A stretch of DNA of 64,000 bases from Pseudomonas sp. Teo4 (GCF_034387475.1 NZ_JAXCIL010000001.1:1116001-1180000), one strand, 5' to 3'. Positions 37,316-46,898 are shown, numbered from the stretch's first letter. Made by a program: numbers and translations. The notes: a model not told the origin generated them from the sequence alone.

Positions 37316-37579
37316 ATCCATTATCTGCCCCGCCTGGAAACAGCATGCTTTGCCCATGACCAAACTGCCCTGAAGTACCTCGTCGGAAACGCCGCTACCC
37401 CGCATCAGACGTATGCAGTATTTACATTGACGATGCGCTATCATGCGGCGCTTTTTGCGTGCGCATCTGACCGCTGAGTTCAGTTTGTTCTATTGACGTT
37501 TATTGGGGGCGTGGGCGGCTTTGTATGGTCGCGACGTCATGGAAGGCTTCAGGGAAGTTTGCTCTCTGCGTGTAACTAG

Positions 37580-38389
37580 GTGGTGTGTGTGGGGCCGATC
37601 AAGCTGTATTGGTGTCGCGGTAGCGGGCGCAAAGACCCGAACCGTCAGAATTTTGGGGATTACCTGTCTGCAGATATTGTGGAGTTTGTTTCCGGCAAGA
37701 AAGTCGAACACGCTCCGGTGAAGTCCGCCGAGCTAATTGCGATTGGCAGCGTGTTGGGGCGCGAGAAGAAGGCCAAAATCTGGGGCTTTCCGCGCAAGCT
37801 GCATATCTGGGGTGCAGGCACCGCAGATTCGCAAGACCTGTTCTCGAGCCGGCACTACTATCATGCGGTTCGCGGGAAGAAATGCGCATCCCGCATTCAA
37901 GGTTCCGACCGCCAGCCCGTCCTGGGCGACCCAGGCCTGCTTTCCTCTTCACTGGTCAACAGGCCATTACAGAAGAACGCGCGCATCGGCATCATTCCTC
38001 ATATCAATCATCGTGCTTCTCCCACTATCAAGGCGCTATTGCAGCGTCTGCCGGGTTCGAAGGTCATTGATGTCTATTCGCCGGTAAAGCAAGTGCTGTC
38101 GGAGATCGCCGCCTGTGAGTTTGTACTGTCTACCAGCCTTCACGGGCTGATCGTTGCAGATTCCTATGGCGTGCCCAATCAATGGATGGTCATGGAACGA
38201 AATGCCAACTGGGAGTTCAAGTTCCAGGACTACTACTCGGCATTTGGCATCCATGACCCGGCACCGGTAACAGCCGATCAGATCCTGCAAAACCCCACCT
38301 GGTCTGTAGAAGCCTGTATTGGCGATTATCTGCGTCCTGGCCTTGGCGATATTCAGGAGAACCTGATCAAGGCATTCCCTGCGCTGTAA
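37580..38389 (+). CDS. Polysaccharide pyruvyl transferase-like protein (ExoV type)
   Basis: Up to 269 residues. The N-terminal LYWCRGSGRKDPNRQNFGDYLSADIV and the C-terminal FVLSTSLHGLIVADSYGVP motif match the pyruvyl-transferase family that adds pyruvate ketals to exopolysaccharide or cell-wall sugars. A TAG stop immediately precedes the GTG at 37580, so the start must be a GTG: 37580, 37583 or 37589, the last sitting eight bases after AGG. The gene is isolated from any glycosyltransferase locus and its base composition looks lower in GC than its neighbours, suggesting acquisition or relocation. A stem-loop follows. Confidence 0.78.
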   Translation: MVCVGPIKLYWCRGSGRKDPNRQNFGDYLSADIVEFVSGKKVEHAPVKSAELIAIGSVLGREKKAKIWGFPRKLHIWGAGTADSQDLFSSRHYYHAVRGKKCASRIQGSDRQPVLGDPGLLSSSLVNRPLQKNARIGIIPHINHRASPTIKALLQRLPGSKVIDVYSPVKQVLSEIAACEFVLSTSLHGLIVADSYGVPNQWMVMERNANWEFKFQDYYSAFGIHDPAPVTADQILQNPTWSVEACIGDYLRPGLGDIQENLIKAFPAL

Positions 38390-38398
38390 CCCTTCATT

Positions 38399-38432
38399 CG
38401 ACAAGCCGACGCGCTCGGGCGCCGGCTTGTCG
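38399..38432 (+). terminator. Stem-loop terminator candidate
   Basis: CGACAAGCCG / CGGCTTGTCG, a 10-bp perfect stem with a 14-nt GC-rich loop, lies 10 bp after the pyruvyl-transferase-like stop. No T tract. Confidence 0.55.
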
Positions 38433-38562
38433 AGGGGCAATGGGTGGCCATAACGCCAATTCCAGGTCGGATAGATACAAAAGCGTCCTCGTGCGTTCTG
38501 TTGCAATGCTTCTCAGGCGGCCGGCCTGAACAGCGTGCTCACAACGACAAGGAACACCGACC

Positions 38563-39774
38563 ATGCAAATGCCCAAGACCCTGAAGATTCGTAATGGCGA
38601 AAAAGTCCAGCCGACTTTCTCTGCCCAGGAATATGCCGCTCGCCATGCCCGTCTGCGCGCCTACATGGCCGAGCACGACATCGAAGCCGCTATCTTCACC
38701 TCGTATCACAACGTCAACTACTACAGCGACTTCCTGTATTGCTCCTTTGGTCGTCCTTATGCGCTGGTGATCACCCAGGACAAGGTGGTGTCGATCAGCG
38801 CCAACATCGACGGTGGCCAACCCTGGCGCCGCACCGTGGGCACCGACAACATCGTCTACACCGACTGGCAGCGCGACAACTTCTTCGTCGCCATCCAGCA
38901 GGCCCTGCCGCTGGCGTCGCGCATCGGTGTGGAGTACGACCACCTCAACCTGCAGAACCACGCCAAGCTCGCCGCCTGCTACCCCAAGGCCGAATTGCTG
39001 GACATCGGTGCCCCGTGCATGCGCATGCGCATGATCAAGTCCGCCGAGGAGCAGGCCCTGATCCGTCATGGCGCGCGGGTGGCCGATATCGGTGGTGCAG
39101 CGGTTGTCGAGGCGTTGCGTGACCAGGTGCCGGAGTACGAAGTGGCATTGCACGCCACCCAGGCCATGGTTCGCGAGATCGCCAGAAGCTTCCCGGACGC
39201 TGAATTGATGGACACCTGGACCTGGTTCCAGTCCGGGCTCAACACCGACGGTGCCCATAACCCGGTCACCAGCCGCAAGGTCAACAAGGGCGATATCCTC
39301 AGCCTCAACTGCTTCCCGATGATCGCCGGCTACTACACGGCGCTGGAGCGCACACTGTTCCTCGACCACTGCCCGGACGATTACCTGCGCCTCTGGGAGG
39401 CCAACGTGGAAGTGCACGAGGCGGGGCTGAAGCTGGTACGCCCTGGCATGCGCTGCTGCGACATTGCCCGCGAGTTGAACGAGATTTTCCTGCGCCATGA
39501 CCTGCTGCAGTACCGCACCTTCGGCTATGGCCACTCCTTCGGTACCCTCAGCCACTACTACGGCCGCGAAGCCGGGCTGGAGCTGCGCGAGGACATCGAC
39601 ACGGTGCTGGAGCCGGGGATGGTGGTGTCGATCGAGCCGATGATCATGTTGCCGGAAGGACGGCCGGGGGCGGGCGGGTATCGCGAGCACGACATTCTCA
39701 TCGTCAATGACAGCGGTGCCGAGAACATCACCAAGTTCCCGTATGGGCCGGAGCACAACATCATTCGCAAGTAA
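38563..39774 (+). CDS. Creatinase (creatine amidinohydrolase)
   Basis: A 403-residue pita-bread-fold (M24-like) enzyme that hydrolyses creatine to sarcosine and urea without a metal. The length equals the crystallised P. putida enzyme, and many segments match it from memory (FTSYHNVNYYSDFLYCSFGRPYALV; ISANIDGGQPWRRTVGTDNIVYTDWQRDN). The catalytic base is His232 in NTDGAHNPVT; the metal ligands of true M24 peptidases are not conserved. AAGGA precedes the ATG. An MHS transporter gene and a GlxA-type regulator follow, suggesting a creatine uptake/degradation unit. Sarcosine oxidase and creatininase are not in the window. Confidence 0.95.
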   Translation: MQMPKTLKIRNGEKVQPTFSAQEYAARHARLRAYMAEHDIEAAIFTSYHNVNYYSDFLYCSFGRPYALVITQDKVVSISANIDGGQPWRRTVGTDNIVYTDWQRDNFFVAIQQALPLASRIGVEYDHLNLQNHAKLAACYPKAELLDIGAPCMRMRMIKSAEEQALIRHGARVADIGGAAVVEALRDQVPEYEVALHATQAMVREIARSFPDAELMDTWTWFQSGLNTDGAHNPVTSRKVNKGDILSLNCFPMIAGYYTALERTLFLDHCPDDYLRLWEANVEVHEAGLKLVRPGMRCCDIARELNEIFLRHDLLQYRTFGYGHSFGTLSHYYGREAGLELREDIDTVLEPGMVVSIEPMIMLPEGRPGAGGYREHDILIVNDSGAENITKFPYGPEHNIIRK

Positions 39775-39781
39775 GGATCGG

Positions 39782-39864
39782 TGCCGGCCTCATCGCCGGC
39801 AAGCCGGCTCCCACAAGGGCTCTACCGCCCATGAGATCAATGTGGGAGCCGGCTTGCCGGCGAT
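39782..39864. repeat. REP doublet
   Basis: Inverted pair (39782-39815 and 39842-39864), core catcgccggcaagccggctcccaca, between creatinase and the transporter gene. Confidence 0.9.
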
Positions 39865-39945
39865 GCGCCCGAGGCATACAACAAGAAAACAACTGAATGA
39901 CCATTAGACCCTGCCTCCAATTAGAAGAATCAGAGGGTACCCGTC

Positions 39946-41280
39946 ATGTCCAGCACCACCCTGAATGCATCCACCCTCGACTCCGCCAGCCAGAGCGCCG
40001 AGCGCCAGGCCTTGCGCAAGGCCGCCCGTGCCAGCTTCATGGGCAACTTCGTCGAGTGGTTCGACTATGCCGCCTACGGCTACCTGGCCACCATCATTGC
40101 CGCGACCTTCTTCCCGCAGACCGACAAGACCACCGGCCTGTTGGCGACCTTCGCGGTGTTTGCCCTGTCATTCCTGGTTCGCCCGTTGGGCGGCATGGTC
40201 TGGGGGCATTTTGGTGACCGCCACGGGCGGCGCAACGCGCTATCGTTGTCGATCCTGATCATGTCGGTGTCGACCTTCTGTATCGGCCTGCTGCCGAGCT
40301 ATGGGCAAATCGGCCTGTGGGCGCCTTGCCTGCTGCTGCTCATCCGTCTGGTACAAGGTTTTTCCGCCTCGGGCGAGTATGCCGGGGCCTCGGCCTTCCT
40401 GGCCGAATACGCGCCACCTGGGCGACGCGGTTTGTACACCAGCATCGTGCCGGCCAGTACTGCGGCAGGGCTGTTGTTCGGTGCAACCTTCGTGGCGGTG
40501 CTACACGAAGTACTCAGCACCGAAGACCTGCACAGCTGGGGCTGGCGCCTGCCGTTTCTGCTGGCCGCGCCGTTCGGCCTGGTGGGCCGCTACATCCGCA
40601 TGAGTCTGCAGGACACGCCCAAGTTCCTGGAAATGGAGCAACGCCTGGAAAGCAAAGCCTGCATGACTCCGGCGCCGATCCGCGAACTGCTGTCTCTACA
40701 CCGCCGTAGCCTGGCAATCGGCATCGGCGTGACCTGCCTGAATGCGGTGGCGTTCTACCTGCTGCTCAGTTACATGCCCACCTACCTGTCTGCCGAAATG
40801 GGCATGAGCGAGCGTGATTCGTTCATCGCCTCGACCGTGTCGCTGGCCACCTACATTGGCCTGATTTTCCTGATGGGGCGTTTGTCCGACCATTTCGGCC
40901 GCAAGACCATGCTGGTAGTGGCCTCGCTGTTGTTCCTCGGCCTCACGGTGCCGCTGTTCAAGCTGCTCGATGGCCAGCCGCTGCTGGTGATCCTGGCGAT
41001 TCAGATTCTGTTCGGGGCAATGCTGGCGATGAATGACGGAACGCTGCCGTGCCTGCTGGCGGAAATCTTCCCGACCCGGGTGCGCTTCAGCGGCTTTGCC
41101 CTGTGCTTCAACGTGGCTAATGCGCTGTTCGGCGGCACCGCACCGTTCATTGCCACCTGGTTGATTCAGCTGACGGGCAGCAAGTTGGCGCCGGCGGGGT
41201 ACTTGCTGGCTGCGGCGCTGGTGGCCTTGCTGGCGATGCTGATGTGCCGTGAGACGGCGCATACAGCCTTGAAGGACTGA
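39946..41280 (+). CDS. MFS transporter, MHS family, probable creatine or related solute uptake
   Basis: A 444-residue, 12-TM MHS carrier with SFMGNFVEWFDYAAYGYLATIIAATFFP at its start and GHFGDRHGRRNALSLS in loop 2-3, as in ProP and related osmolyte/zwitterion carriers. It lies 171 bp after creatinase in the same direction across a REP pair. Its location suggests import of creatine, but substrate specificity is inferred only. Confidence 0.85.
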   Translation: MSSTTLNASTLDSASQSAERQALRKAARASFMGNFVEWFDYAAYGYLATIIAATFFPQTDKTTGLLATFAVFALSFLVRPLGGMVWGHFGDRHGRRNALSLSILIMSVSTFCIGLLPSYGQIGLWAPCLLLLIRLVQGFSASGEYAGASAFLAEYAPPGRRGLYTSIVPASTAAGLLFGATFVAVLHEVLSTEDLHSWGWRLPFLLAAPFGLVGRYIRMSLQDTPKFLEMEQRLESKACMTPAPIRELLSLHRRSLAIGIGVTCLNAVAFYLLLSYMPTYLSAEMGMSERDSFIASTVSLATYIGLIFLMGRLSDHFGRKTMLVVASLLFLGLTVPLFKLLDGQPLLVILAIQILFGAMLAMNDGTLPCLLAEIFPTRVRFSGFALCFNVANALFGGTAPFIATWLIQLTGSKLAPAGYLLAAALVALLAMLMCRETAHTALKD

Positions 41281-41290
41281 GTCGTCGATA

Positions 41291-41366
41291 CGGGCCTCAT
41301 CGCCGGCAAGCCGGCTCCTGCACGGGCAAAAGTGGCCCTGTGGGAGCCGGCTTGCCGGCGATGAGG
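41291..41366. repeat. REP doublet between convergent genes
   Basis: Inverted pair (41291-41318 and 41341-41366), core cgccggcaagccggctcc, filling the 89-bp gap. Confidence 0.88.
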
Positions 41367-41369
41367 CTG

Positions 41370-42365
41370 TCAGTGCAACGAAGCCTGCCGCCGCTCGCCC
41401 AGCGGCGACAAGCCAAAGAACCGGCTGTAGCTCTTGGAAAAATGCGCCGGCGAACTGAACCCGCAGGCCAAGGCCACCTCGCGCACCTGCACATCGCTGC
41501 GCAGCAACAACTCCCGCGCCCGCGACAAGCGCAGCTCCAGGTAGTACTGGCTGGGCGTGCGCTGCAGGTGTTTGTGGAACAGGCGCTCCAGCTGGCGCAC
41601 GGTCACCTCGTTGAGGCTGGCCAGCTCTTCCAGGCCCAGTGGCTCTTCCAAGTTGGCCTCCATGATCGCCACCACCTGGCTGAGCTTGGGTTGGGCGCTA
41701 CCCAGCAAGGTGCGCAGAGGCACCCGCTGACGTTCCCGTTCGCCGCGTACCCGGTCGCACAGCAGCAGTTCGGCGGCCTTGGCGGCGATGTCCTGGCCAC
41801 CGGTTTCGCGGGCCACCAGCTGCAGCATCATGTCCATGGCCGCCACCCCGCCCGAGCAGGTATAACGGTCGCGGTCGAGCTCGAACAGCTGGCTGGAGAT
41901 GACGATGCCGGGAAACTGCTCCTGCAGCGTCTGCAGGTCTTCCCAGTGAATGGTGCAGCGGTAGCCTTTGAGCAGGTCGGCTCGGGCCAGCAGATAGCTG
42001 CCGGTACAAATCCCTCCCAACGGCAGGCGTTGACGGGCCAATTGGCGCAGCCAGTCGATGAGCGGGCGATTGCTTTCACGTTCTCGGTCGATCGGGTTTG
42101 CACCCACCACGAACAAGGCATCCAGCGCCGGGCTGCTGGCGATGCTATGGTCAGGCAACACGCGCATGCCATTACTGGCCATCACCGGCGCATCGCTGGC
42201 AGCGATCAGCACGGTGCGGAACAAGGTACGGCGGGCCGCCAGGTTGGCCATGCGCAAGGTTTCCACCGCCGAGGCCAGGCCGATGGTGGTGAAGTTCGGC
42301 AGGACCAGAAAACCGAAGGTCTTGGCCGTGGGCTGCGTACTGAATGTTGAAGCGGGGTGGACCAT
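41370..42365 (-). CDS. GlxA-family AraC-type regulator, likely of creatine use
   Basis: A 331-residue regulator: a DJ-1/PfpI-like N-terminal domain (FGFLVLPNFTTIGLASAVETLRMANL; LGGICTGSYLLARADLL, retaining a Cys at the elbow) and a C-terminal AraC HTH pair (LGLEELASLNEVTVRQLERLFHKHL; VREVALACGFSSPAHFSKSYSRFFG). It is of the type that controls quaternary-amine and guanidino-compound catabolism. It converges with the transporter gene and diverges from pssA. The ATG at 42365 is used; the frame runs open far into the antisense of pssA, but that part is not coding. Confidence 0.87.
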   Translation of the reverse strand: MVHPASTFSTQPTAKTFGFLVLPNFTTIGLASAVETLRMANLAARRTLFRTVLIAASDAPVMASNGMRVLPDHSIASSPALDALFVVGANPIDRERESNRPLIDWLRQLARQRLPLGGICTGSYLLARADLLKGYRCTIHWEDLQTLQEQFPGIVISSQLFELDRDRYTCSGGVAAMDMMLQLVARETGGQDIAAKAAELLLCDRVRGERERQRVPLRTLLGSAQPKLSQVVAIMEANLEEPLGLEELASLNEVTVRQLERLFHKHLQRTPSQYYLELRLSRARELLLRSDVQVREVALACGFSSPAHFSKSYSRFFGLSPLGERRQASLH

Positions 42366-42524
42366 TGCGATCTTCCTGTGCAAGCTGAGGCGTAGTTCGT
42401 CAGGGGCAGTGAAAAATCGAAGCCTCGCGTGTTTCTTGTAGTTATGGGTCGTTGCCCGGTTGATCTTACACCCGGGGTGCAGCGGCCAGGAATGGACCTG
42501 ATTGCAGACAGAAGGTGAACGTTG

Positions 42525-43853
42525 GTGAACCCCGAATCCATGCTGGCGGCACTGCCAGGTTTCGTCATGCCCGCCGAGTCGATCCAGGTGCTGCCCGATG
42601 CCGCGGCCTATAGGGCCTGCTTGCTCGAGCACATCAAGGCGGCGACCCGGCGCATCGTCATCGTCGCCTTGTACTTGCAGGAGGACGAAGCCGGGCAGGA
42701 GGTGCTCGACGCGCTGTACCAGGCCAAGGCCGCGCGCCCTGGGCTGGAAATCGTCATCGTGGTCGACTGGTTCCGCGCCCGGCGCGGTCTGCTGGGGGCT
42801 GGGCGCCAGCCTGGTAACGCCGCGTGGTACCAGGCCCAGCGTCAGTTGCGTGGGCTGGACGTGGTGATCCACGGCGTTCCGGTGCAAACCCGCGAGCTGT
42901 TCGGCGTGTTGCACCTCAAAGGCAGCATCATCGACGATTGCGTGATCTACACAGGTGCCAGCCTGAACAACGTCTACCTGCACCGTTTCGACCGCTACCG
43001 GCTGGACCGTTACCACCTGTTCCACTCGCCGGCGCTGGCCGATGCCATGGTCGACCTGGTCCGGCGCCTGCTGCACCATACCGCCACGCCGCGCCTGGAC
43101 CTGCCAGCCCCGCCTGCCAACCGTGGCTTGCGTGCCGACATTCGGCGCCTGCGCGCACGCTTGCGGCGTATGGCCTATGACGTAACGGCCGGCCAGCAGG
43201 GGGAGGGGGTGCGGGTGATACCGCTGCTCGGCGTCGGGCGCGGCAACCTGCTGAATCGGGCGCTGTGTGCGCTGATGGCAGCCGCCCGCTCGCAGATCAT
43301 CATCAGCACACCGTACTTCAACCCGCCACGGGTACTGATGCGCGAGATCGACCATGCGCTGGACCGCGGCGTGCGTATCGAGCTGATCGTCGGCCACCGC
43401 ACGGCCAACGACTTCTACATCGCCCCCGGTGAGCCGTTCAGCGCCAGCGGTGCCTTGCCGTACCTGTACGAAGACAACCTGCGCGCCTTTGCCCGGCGTC
43501 GCCATGCCGCGATTGCCAGTGGCCAGCTGGTGGTGCGGGTGTGGAACGACCCTGGGCATACCTTCCACGCCAAAGGGCTGTGGATCGACCAGCGCTACTC
43601 GCTGCTGACCGGCAACAACCTCAACCCGCGCGGGTTCAACCTGGACCTGGAAAACGGCTTGCTGATCGATGACCCCCAGGGCCAATGGCTCACACCTCGG
43701 GAAGCGGAGCTCGAAGGCATCCGCCGCCATGCACCCAGGATCGCCTCGGCGACCGAACTGGGCATCCAGGCCGAACATCCCAAAGAAGTGCGCAAATTTT
43801 TGCGCAGGCTGCGCTACAGTCGATTGGAGCCATTGATCAAGCGCGTGCTGTAA
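42525..43853 (+). CDS. pssA: Phospholipase D-family phosphatidylserine synthase
   Basis: About 442 residues with two HKD motifs: HLKGSIIDD (~131) and HAKGLWID (~350), each with its downstream GASLNN/GNNLNPR partner. This matches E. coli-type CDP-diacylglycerol-serine O-phosphatidyltransferase, which joins CDP-DAG and L-serine at the inner face of the membrane. No TM segments, as expected for this ribosome/membrane-associated type. The start is GTG at 42525 (AAGGTGA upstream) or the adjacent TTG at 42522; an ATG lies at 42540. Confidence 0.88.
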   Translation: MNPESMLAALPGFVMPAESIQVLPDAAAYRACLLEHIKAATRRIVIVALYLQEDEAGQEVLDALYQAKAARPGLEIVIVVDWFRARRGLLGAGRQPGNAAWYQAQRQLRGLDVVIHGVPVQTRELFGVLHLKGSIIDDCVIYTGASLNNVYLHRFDRYRLDRYHLFHSPALADAMVDLVRRLLHHTATPRLDLPAPPANRGLRADIRRLRARLRRMAYDVTAGQQGEGVRVIPLLGVGRGNLLNRALCALMAAARSQIIISTPYFNPPRVLMREIDHALDRGVRIELIVGHRTANDFYIAPGEPFSASGALPYLYEDNLRAFARRRHAAIASGQLVVRVWNDPGHTFHAKGLWIDQRYSLLTGNNLNPRGFNLDLENGLLIDDPQGQWLTPREAELEGIRRHAPRIASATELGIQAEHPKEVRKFLRRLRYSRLEPLIKRVL

Positions 43854-43981
43854 GGGCGGGCGAACGTCCGGGTTAACATCGATGGGGTGCATATCCAAAT
43901 GAGTGTGCACCCCTCTGAAAAGTCATGACAAGCGCTTACAATCAGCGGTTTTCACGTTAACCAGACAGGCCAATCCGTATC

Positions 43982-45148
43982 ATGGCGCTTGATCCACCTA
44001 CGATGCTGACCATTTCCATCGCCCTGGCAGCGGCTGCTGCCTTGTACCTGGCGATCGAGTGGCGCAGCGTCCGTGAACCTTCGTTGCTTTTCTGGAGCGC
44101 GGGTTTCGCCACCATCACCATCGGCTCCACCTTGGCCTTGCTGCGCGGAATCGGCCTGTTGCTGATCGGGATCTGGTTCGCCAACGGCTTGCTGGTGGTC
44201 GCCCACTGGTTCTTCCTGGCGGGTGTGTTGCGCTTCACCCAGGCGAAGTTGTCCAGGGCGTGGTTGCTGATCGTACTGGTGTGGTTTGCCTTGTTGCTGT
44301 TGCCGGTGGGGCCGCAGTGGTCGAAGGTCATGTTGATGGTCAACTCGTTGCTGGTGGCGCTGCTGACGCTCCGGGCCAGCTTCCTGTTGCGACCGCATGG
44401 CAAGTCGTTGAGCGTTGGCGCGGTGCAGTTGCGTTATGTGCTGCTCATCCATGGGCTGTTCTATGTCGCCAAGGCCGTCATCGCGATAACCCCGGGTACG
44501 CTGATCGATCTGGCCACCTTTGGCGGTTTGATCATTCAGATTTCCCTGGTCGAGGGAGCGATGGCGATCATGCTGATCGCCTTGTCGATGACCGGCACCG
44601 TGCGTTACCGACGCGAGGAACGCATCGCCAGGCTGGCCGCACGCGACCCGCTTACAGCCCTGTACAACCGCCGGGCCCTGGAAGTGCGCGCACCTCACCT
44701 GTTCAAGGAGGTCAGCACGGCCCGACCAGGGGCCTTGCTGTTGATCGATATCGACAACTTCAAACTGGTCAACGACCTGCATGGCCATGGTGCTGGCGAC
44801 CGCCTGCTGGTCAGCCTCAGCGAGATGATTCGCGCATTGCTGCCAGAGCGCTCGCTCGCCGCTCGGTTGGGGGGCGATGAGTTCGTGATCCTGCTCAGCG
44901 ATGCAAGCCGTGAGCGGGTGGAGGCACTGGGTGGCCGGTTGCGTGAGCAGTTTCAGCAGGGGGCGGCGCAGACCCTACCGACACCGCAGGCGGTGACCTT
45001 GAGCATCGGCGCCAACCTGTTCGACCAGCCGCCGGCCAGTTTGGCCGCGCTGCTCGAACAGGGGGATATGGCGTTGTATCAGTCCAAGCGGGGTGGGCGT
45101 GACAGCATTCGGTTGGTCGACCGGACGGTGGAAAGCCCGGTCGGCTAG
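43982..45148 (+). CDS. Membrane diguanylate cyclase
   Basis: A 388-residue protein with about seven TM helices over residues 8-205 and a C-terminal GGDEF domain (~220-380) with an intact LGGDEFV signature. The inhibitory RxxD site is absent: PERS stands in that position, so product inhibition through the I-site is unlikely. The membrane part resembles the 7TM sensor modules seen in several Pseudomonas cyclases. Monocistronic. Contrast with the PAS-GGDEF-EAL protein at 28699, which keeps the I-site. Confidence 0.88.
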   Translation: MALDPPTMLTISIALAAAAALYLAIEWRSVREPSLLFWSAGFATITIGSTLALLRGIGLLLIGIWFANGLLVVAHWFFLAGVLRFTQAKLSRAWLLIVLVWFALLLLPVGPQWSKVMLMVNSLLVALLTLRASFLLRPHGKSLSVGAVQLRYVLLIHGLFYVAKAVIAITPGTLIDLATFGGLIIQISLVEGAMAIMLIALSMTGTVRYRREERIARLAARDPLTALYNRRALEVRAPHLFKEVSTARPGALLLIDIDNFKLVNDLHGHGAGDRLLVSLSEMIRALLPERSLAARLGGDEFVILLSDASRERVEALGGRLREQFQQGAAQTLPTPQAVTLSIGANLFDQPPASLAALLEQGDMALYQSKRGGRDSIRLVDRTVESPVG

Positions 45149-45174
45149 CGGAGCGCGGGTCACTTGAATTCGAC

Positions 45175-45335
45175 GGGGCCGCTTCGCGGCCCATCGCAGC
45201 GGTTCGGCGCTCCGACTACGCCAGCTCCCACGGGGTCTGCCATGAAGGTCTGGACGGCCGCCAAGGGTTGGGTCGATGTGGGTAGTCCATTCCGTGGGAG
45301 CTGGCGTAGCCTGCGATGGGCTGCATAGCAGCCCC
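45175..45335. repeat. REP-like inverted pair with terminal hairpins
   Basis: The left part (45175-45233) and right part (45292-45335) are inverted around ~58 bp. The core gcagcggttcggcgctccgactacgccagctcccac is the same module found inside the long palindrome at 61701. Each outer end forms its own stem (ggggccgc-ttc-gcggccc; GGGCTGC-ATA-GCAGCCC at 45318-45334), useful as a terminator between the convergent genes. Confidence 0.85.
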
Positions 45336-45344
45336 CGCTGTTTG

Positions 45345-46718
45345 TCAGGCCACGACCTGATAGCACGGCACATAGGCCGCGCCGCCGGGCAGTTTCATCC
45401 GGTGCTGGTCGACGAAGGCCTGCAACAGACGGCCCAAGGGGTCCATCACTGTGCGATCGCCACGAATCTGGTACGGCCCGTGCTCCTCAATCAGGCGGAT
45501 GCCCTTGTCCTTGACGTTGCCGGCCACGATCCCGGAAAACGCCCGGCGCAGATTGGCGGCCAGCTCATGGGGCGGTAGATCCCGGCGCAGCTCCAGGTCT
45601 GCCATGTTCTGGTGGGTGGGGTCGAACGGGCGCTGGAAGCTTTCCTCGATCTTCAGCAACCAGTTGAAGTGGAAGGCGTCGTTGCGCTCGCGGCGGAACT
45701 GCTTCACCTCCTTGAGGCCTTCGACCATGTGCCGGGCCACCTCGGCCGGGTCGTCGATGATGATCTCGTACAGGCTGTGGGCGGCCTCGCCCAGGGTCGA
45801 ACCGACGAACTGGTGTAGCTGCTGCAAGTAGGGCTCGGCACTGCGCGGGCCGGTGAGAATGACCGGGAAGGGCAGGTCCTTGTTGTCTGGGTGCATGAGG
45901 ATACCCAGCAGATACAGGAACTCTTCGGCCGTGCCCGCGCCGCCTGGGAAGATGATGATGCCGTGGCCGACACGGACGAAGGCTTCCAGGCGCTTCTCGA
46001 TGTCCGGCAGAATCACCAGTTCGTTGACGATCGGGTTGGGCGCCTCGGCGGCGATGATGCCTGGCTCGGTCAGCCCCAGGTAGCGGCTGCCGTGCATGCG
46101 TTGTTTGGCGTGGGCAATGGTGGCGCCCTTCATCGGGCCCTTCATCACGCCCGGCCCGCAGCCGGTGCAGACGTCCAGCTTGCGCAGGCCCAGCTCGTGG
46201 CCGACCTTCTTGGTGTACTGGTATTCCTCGCTGCTGATCGAGTGACCGCCCCAGCACACCACCATCTTCGGCTCCACGCCCGGGCGCAGGGTGCGCGCGT
46301 TGCGCAGCAGGTGGAAGACGTAGTCGGTGATACCCTGGGAGCTTTCCAGGTCGATGCGCTGGCTGGCCAGTTCGCTTTCGGTGTAGACGATATCGCGCAG
46401 GGCGCTGAACAGCATTTCACGGGTGCTGGCGATCATTTCGCCATCGACGAAGGCGTCGGCCGGGGCATTGAGCAGCTCCAGGCGTACGCCGCGATCTTGT
46501 TGATGAATGCGGACCTCGAAGTCCTGATAGGCCTCGAGGATGGTCTTGGCATTGTCGACATGGGCGCCGGTGTTGAGGATGGCCAGGGCGCACTGGCGGA
46601 ACAGGGTGTAGAGGCTACCGGTACCGACTTCACTCAGTTGTTGGACTTCACGTTGCGACAGCGTTTCCAGGCTGCCTTTGGGGCTGACGGATGCATTGAT
46701 GACATGGCGTTGGGGCAT
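45345..46718 (-). CDS. ppnN: Pyrimidine/purine nucleotide 5'-monophosphate nucleosidase
   Basis: A 457-residue LOG-like protein of PpnN (YgdH) length. The nucleotide-cleaving signature PGGAGTAEEFLYLLGIL is present (about 265-285), with an upstream CTGCGPGVMKGPMKGA motif and the N- and C-terminal extensions specific to PpnN. PpnN hydrolyses nucleotide monophosphates to base and ribose 5-phosphate and is stimulated by (p)ppGpp in E. coli. Cytoplasmic. Confidence 0.93.
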   Translation of the reverse strand: MPQRHVINASVSPKGSLETLSQREVQQLSEVGTGSLYTLFRQCALAILNTGAHVDNAKTILEAYQDFEVRIHQQDRGVRLELLNAPADAFVDGEMIASTREMLFSALRDIVYTESELASQRIDLESSQGITDYVFHLLRNARTLRPGVEPKMVVCWGGHSISSEEYQYTKKVGHELGLRKLDVCTGCGPGVMKGPMKGATIAHAKQRMHGSRYLGLTEPGIIAAEAPNPIVNELVILPDIEKRLEAFVRVGHGIIIFPGGAGTAEEFLYLLGILMHPDNKDLPFPVILTGPRSAEPYLQQLHQFVGSTLGEAAHSLYEIIIDDPAEVARHMVEGLKEVKQFRRERNDAFHFNWLLKIEESFQRPFDPTHQNMADLELRRDLPPHELAANLRRAFSGIVAGNVKDKGIRLIEEHGPYQIRGDRTVMDPLGRLLQAFVDQHRMKLPGGAAYVPCYQVVA

Positions 46719-46818
46719 CTAAGTCTTTCCTGTGCAGGTAAAACATCCTTCTTTGACAACACCATACCGACAAATTTGCCTGGCAACGAGAGGGGTTAAA
46801 AAAATCTTGAATCGGCGT

Positions 46819-46882
46819 TGGCCCTTTCGCGGGTAAACCCGCTCCCACAGGTTGTGGGAGCGGGTTTACCCGCGAAGGGGCG
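46819..46882. repeat. REP doublet
   Basis: Back-to-back inverted REPs (46819-46849, 46854-46882), core cgcgggtaaacccgctcccac, with almost no spacer, after the YeiH-like gene's stop. Confidence 0.9.
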
Positions 46883-46898
46883 AAGTTGCTCCGAATCA

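Noticed and set aside
37503..37721. 72-residue plus-strand frame upstream of the pyruvyl-transferase-like gene
   Set aside because: It overlaps that gene in another frame and has no recognisable features; more likely leader DNA.
42366..43910. The regulator frame at 41370 extends to 846 residues on the minus strand
   Set aside because: The extra part is antisense to pssA, whose two HKD motifs are clear, and it lacks similarity to any domain; the regulator starts at 42365.
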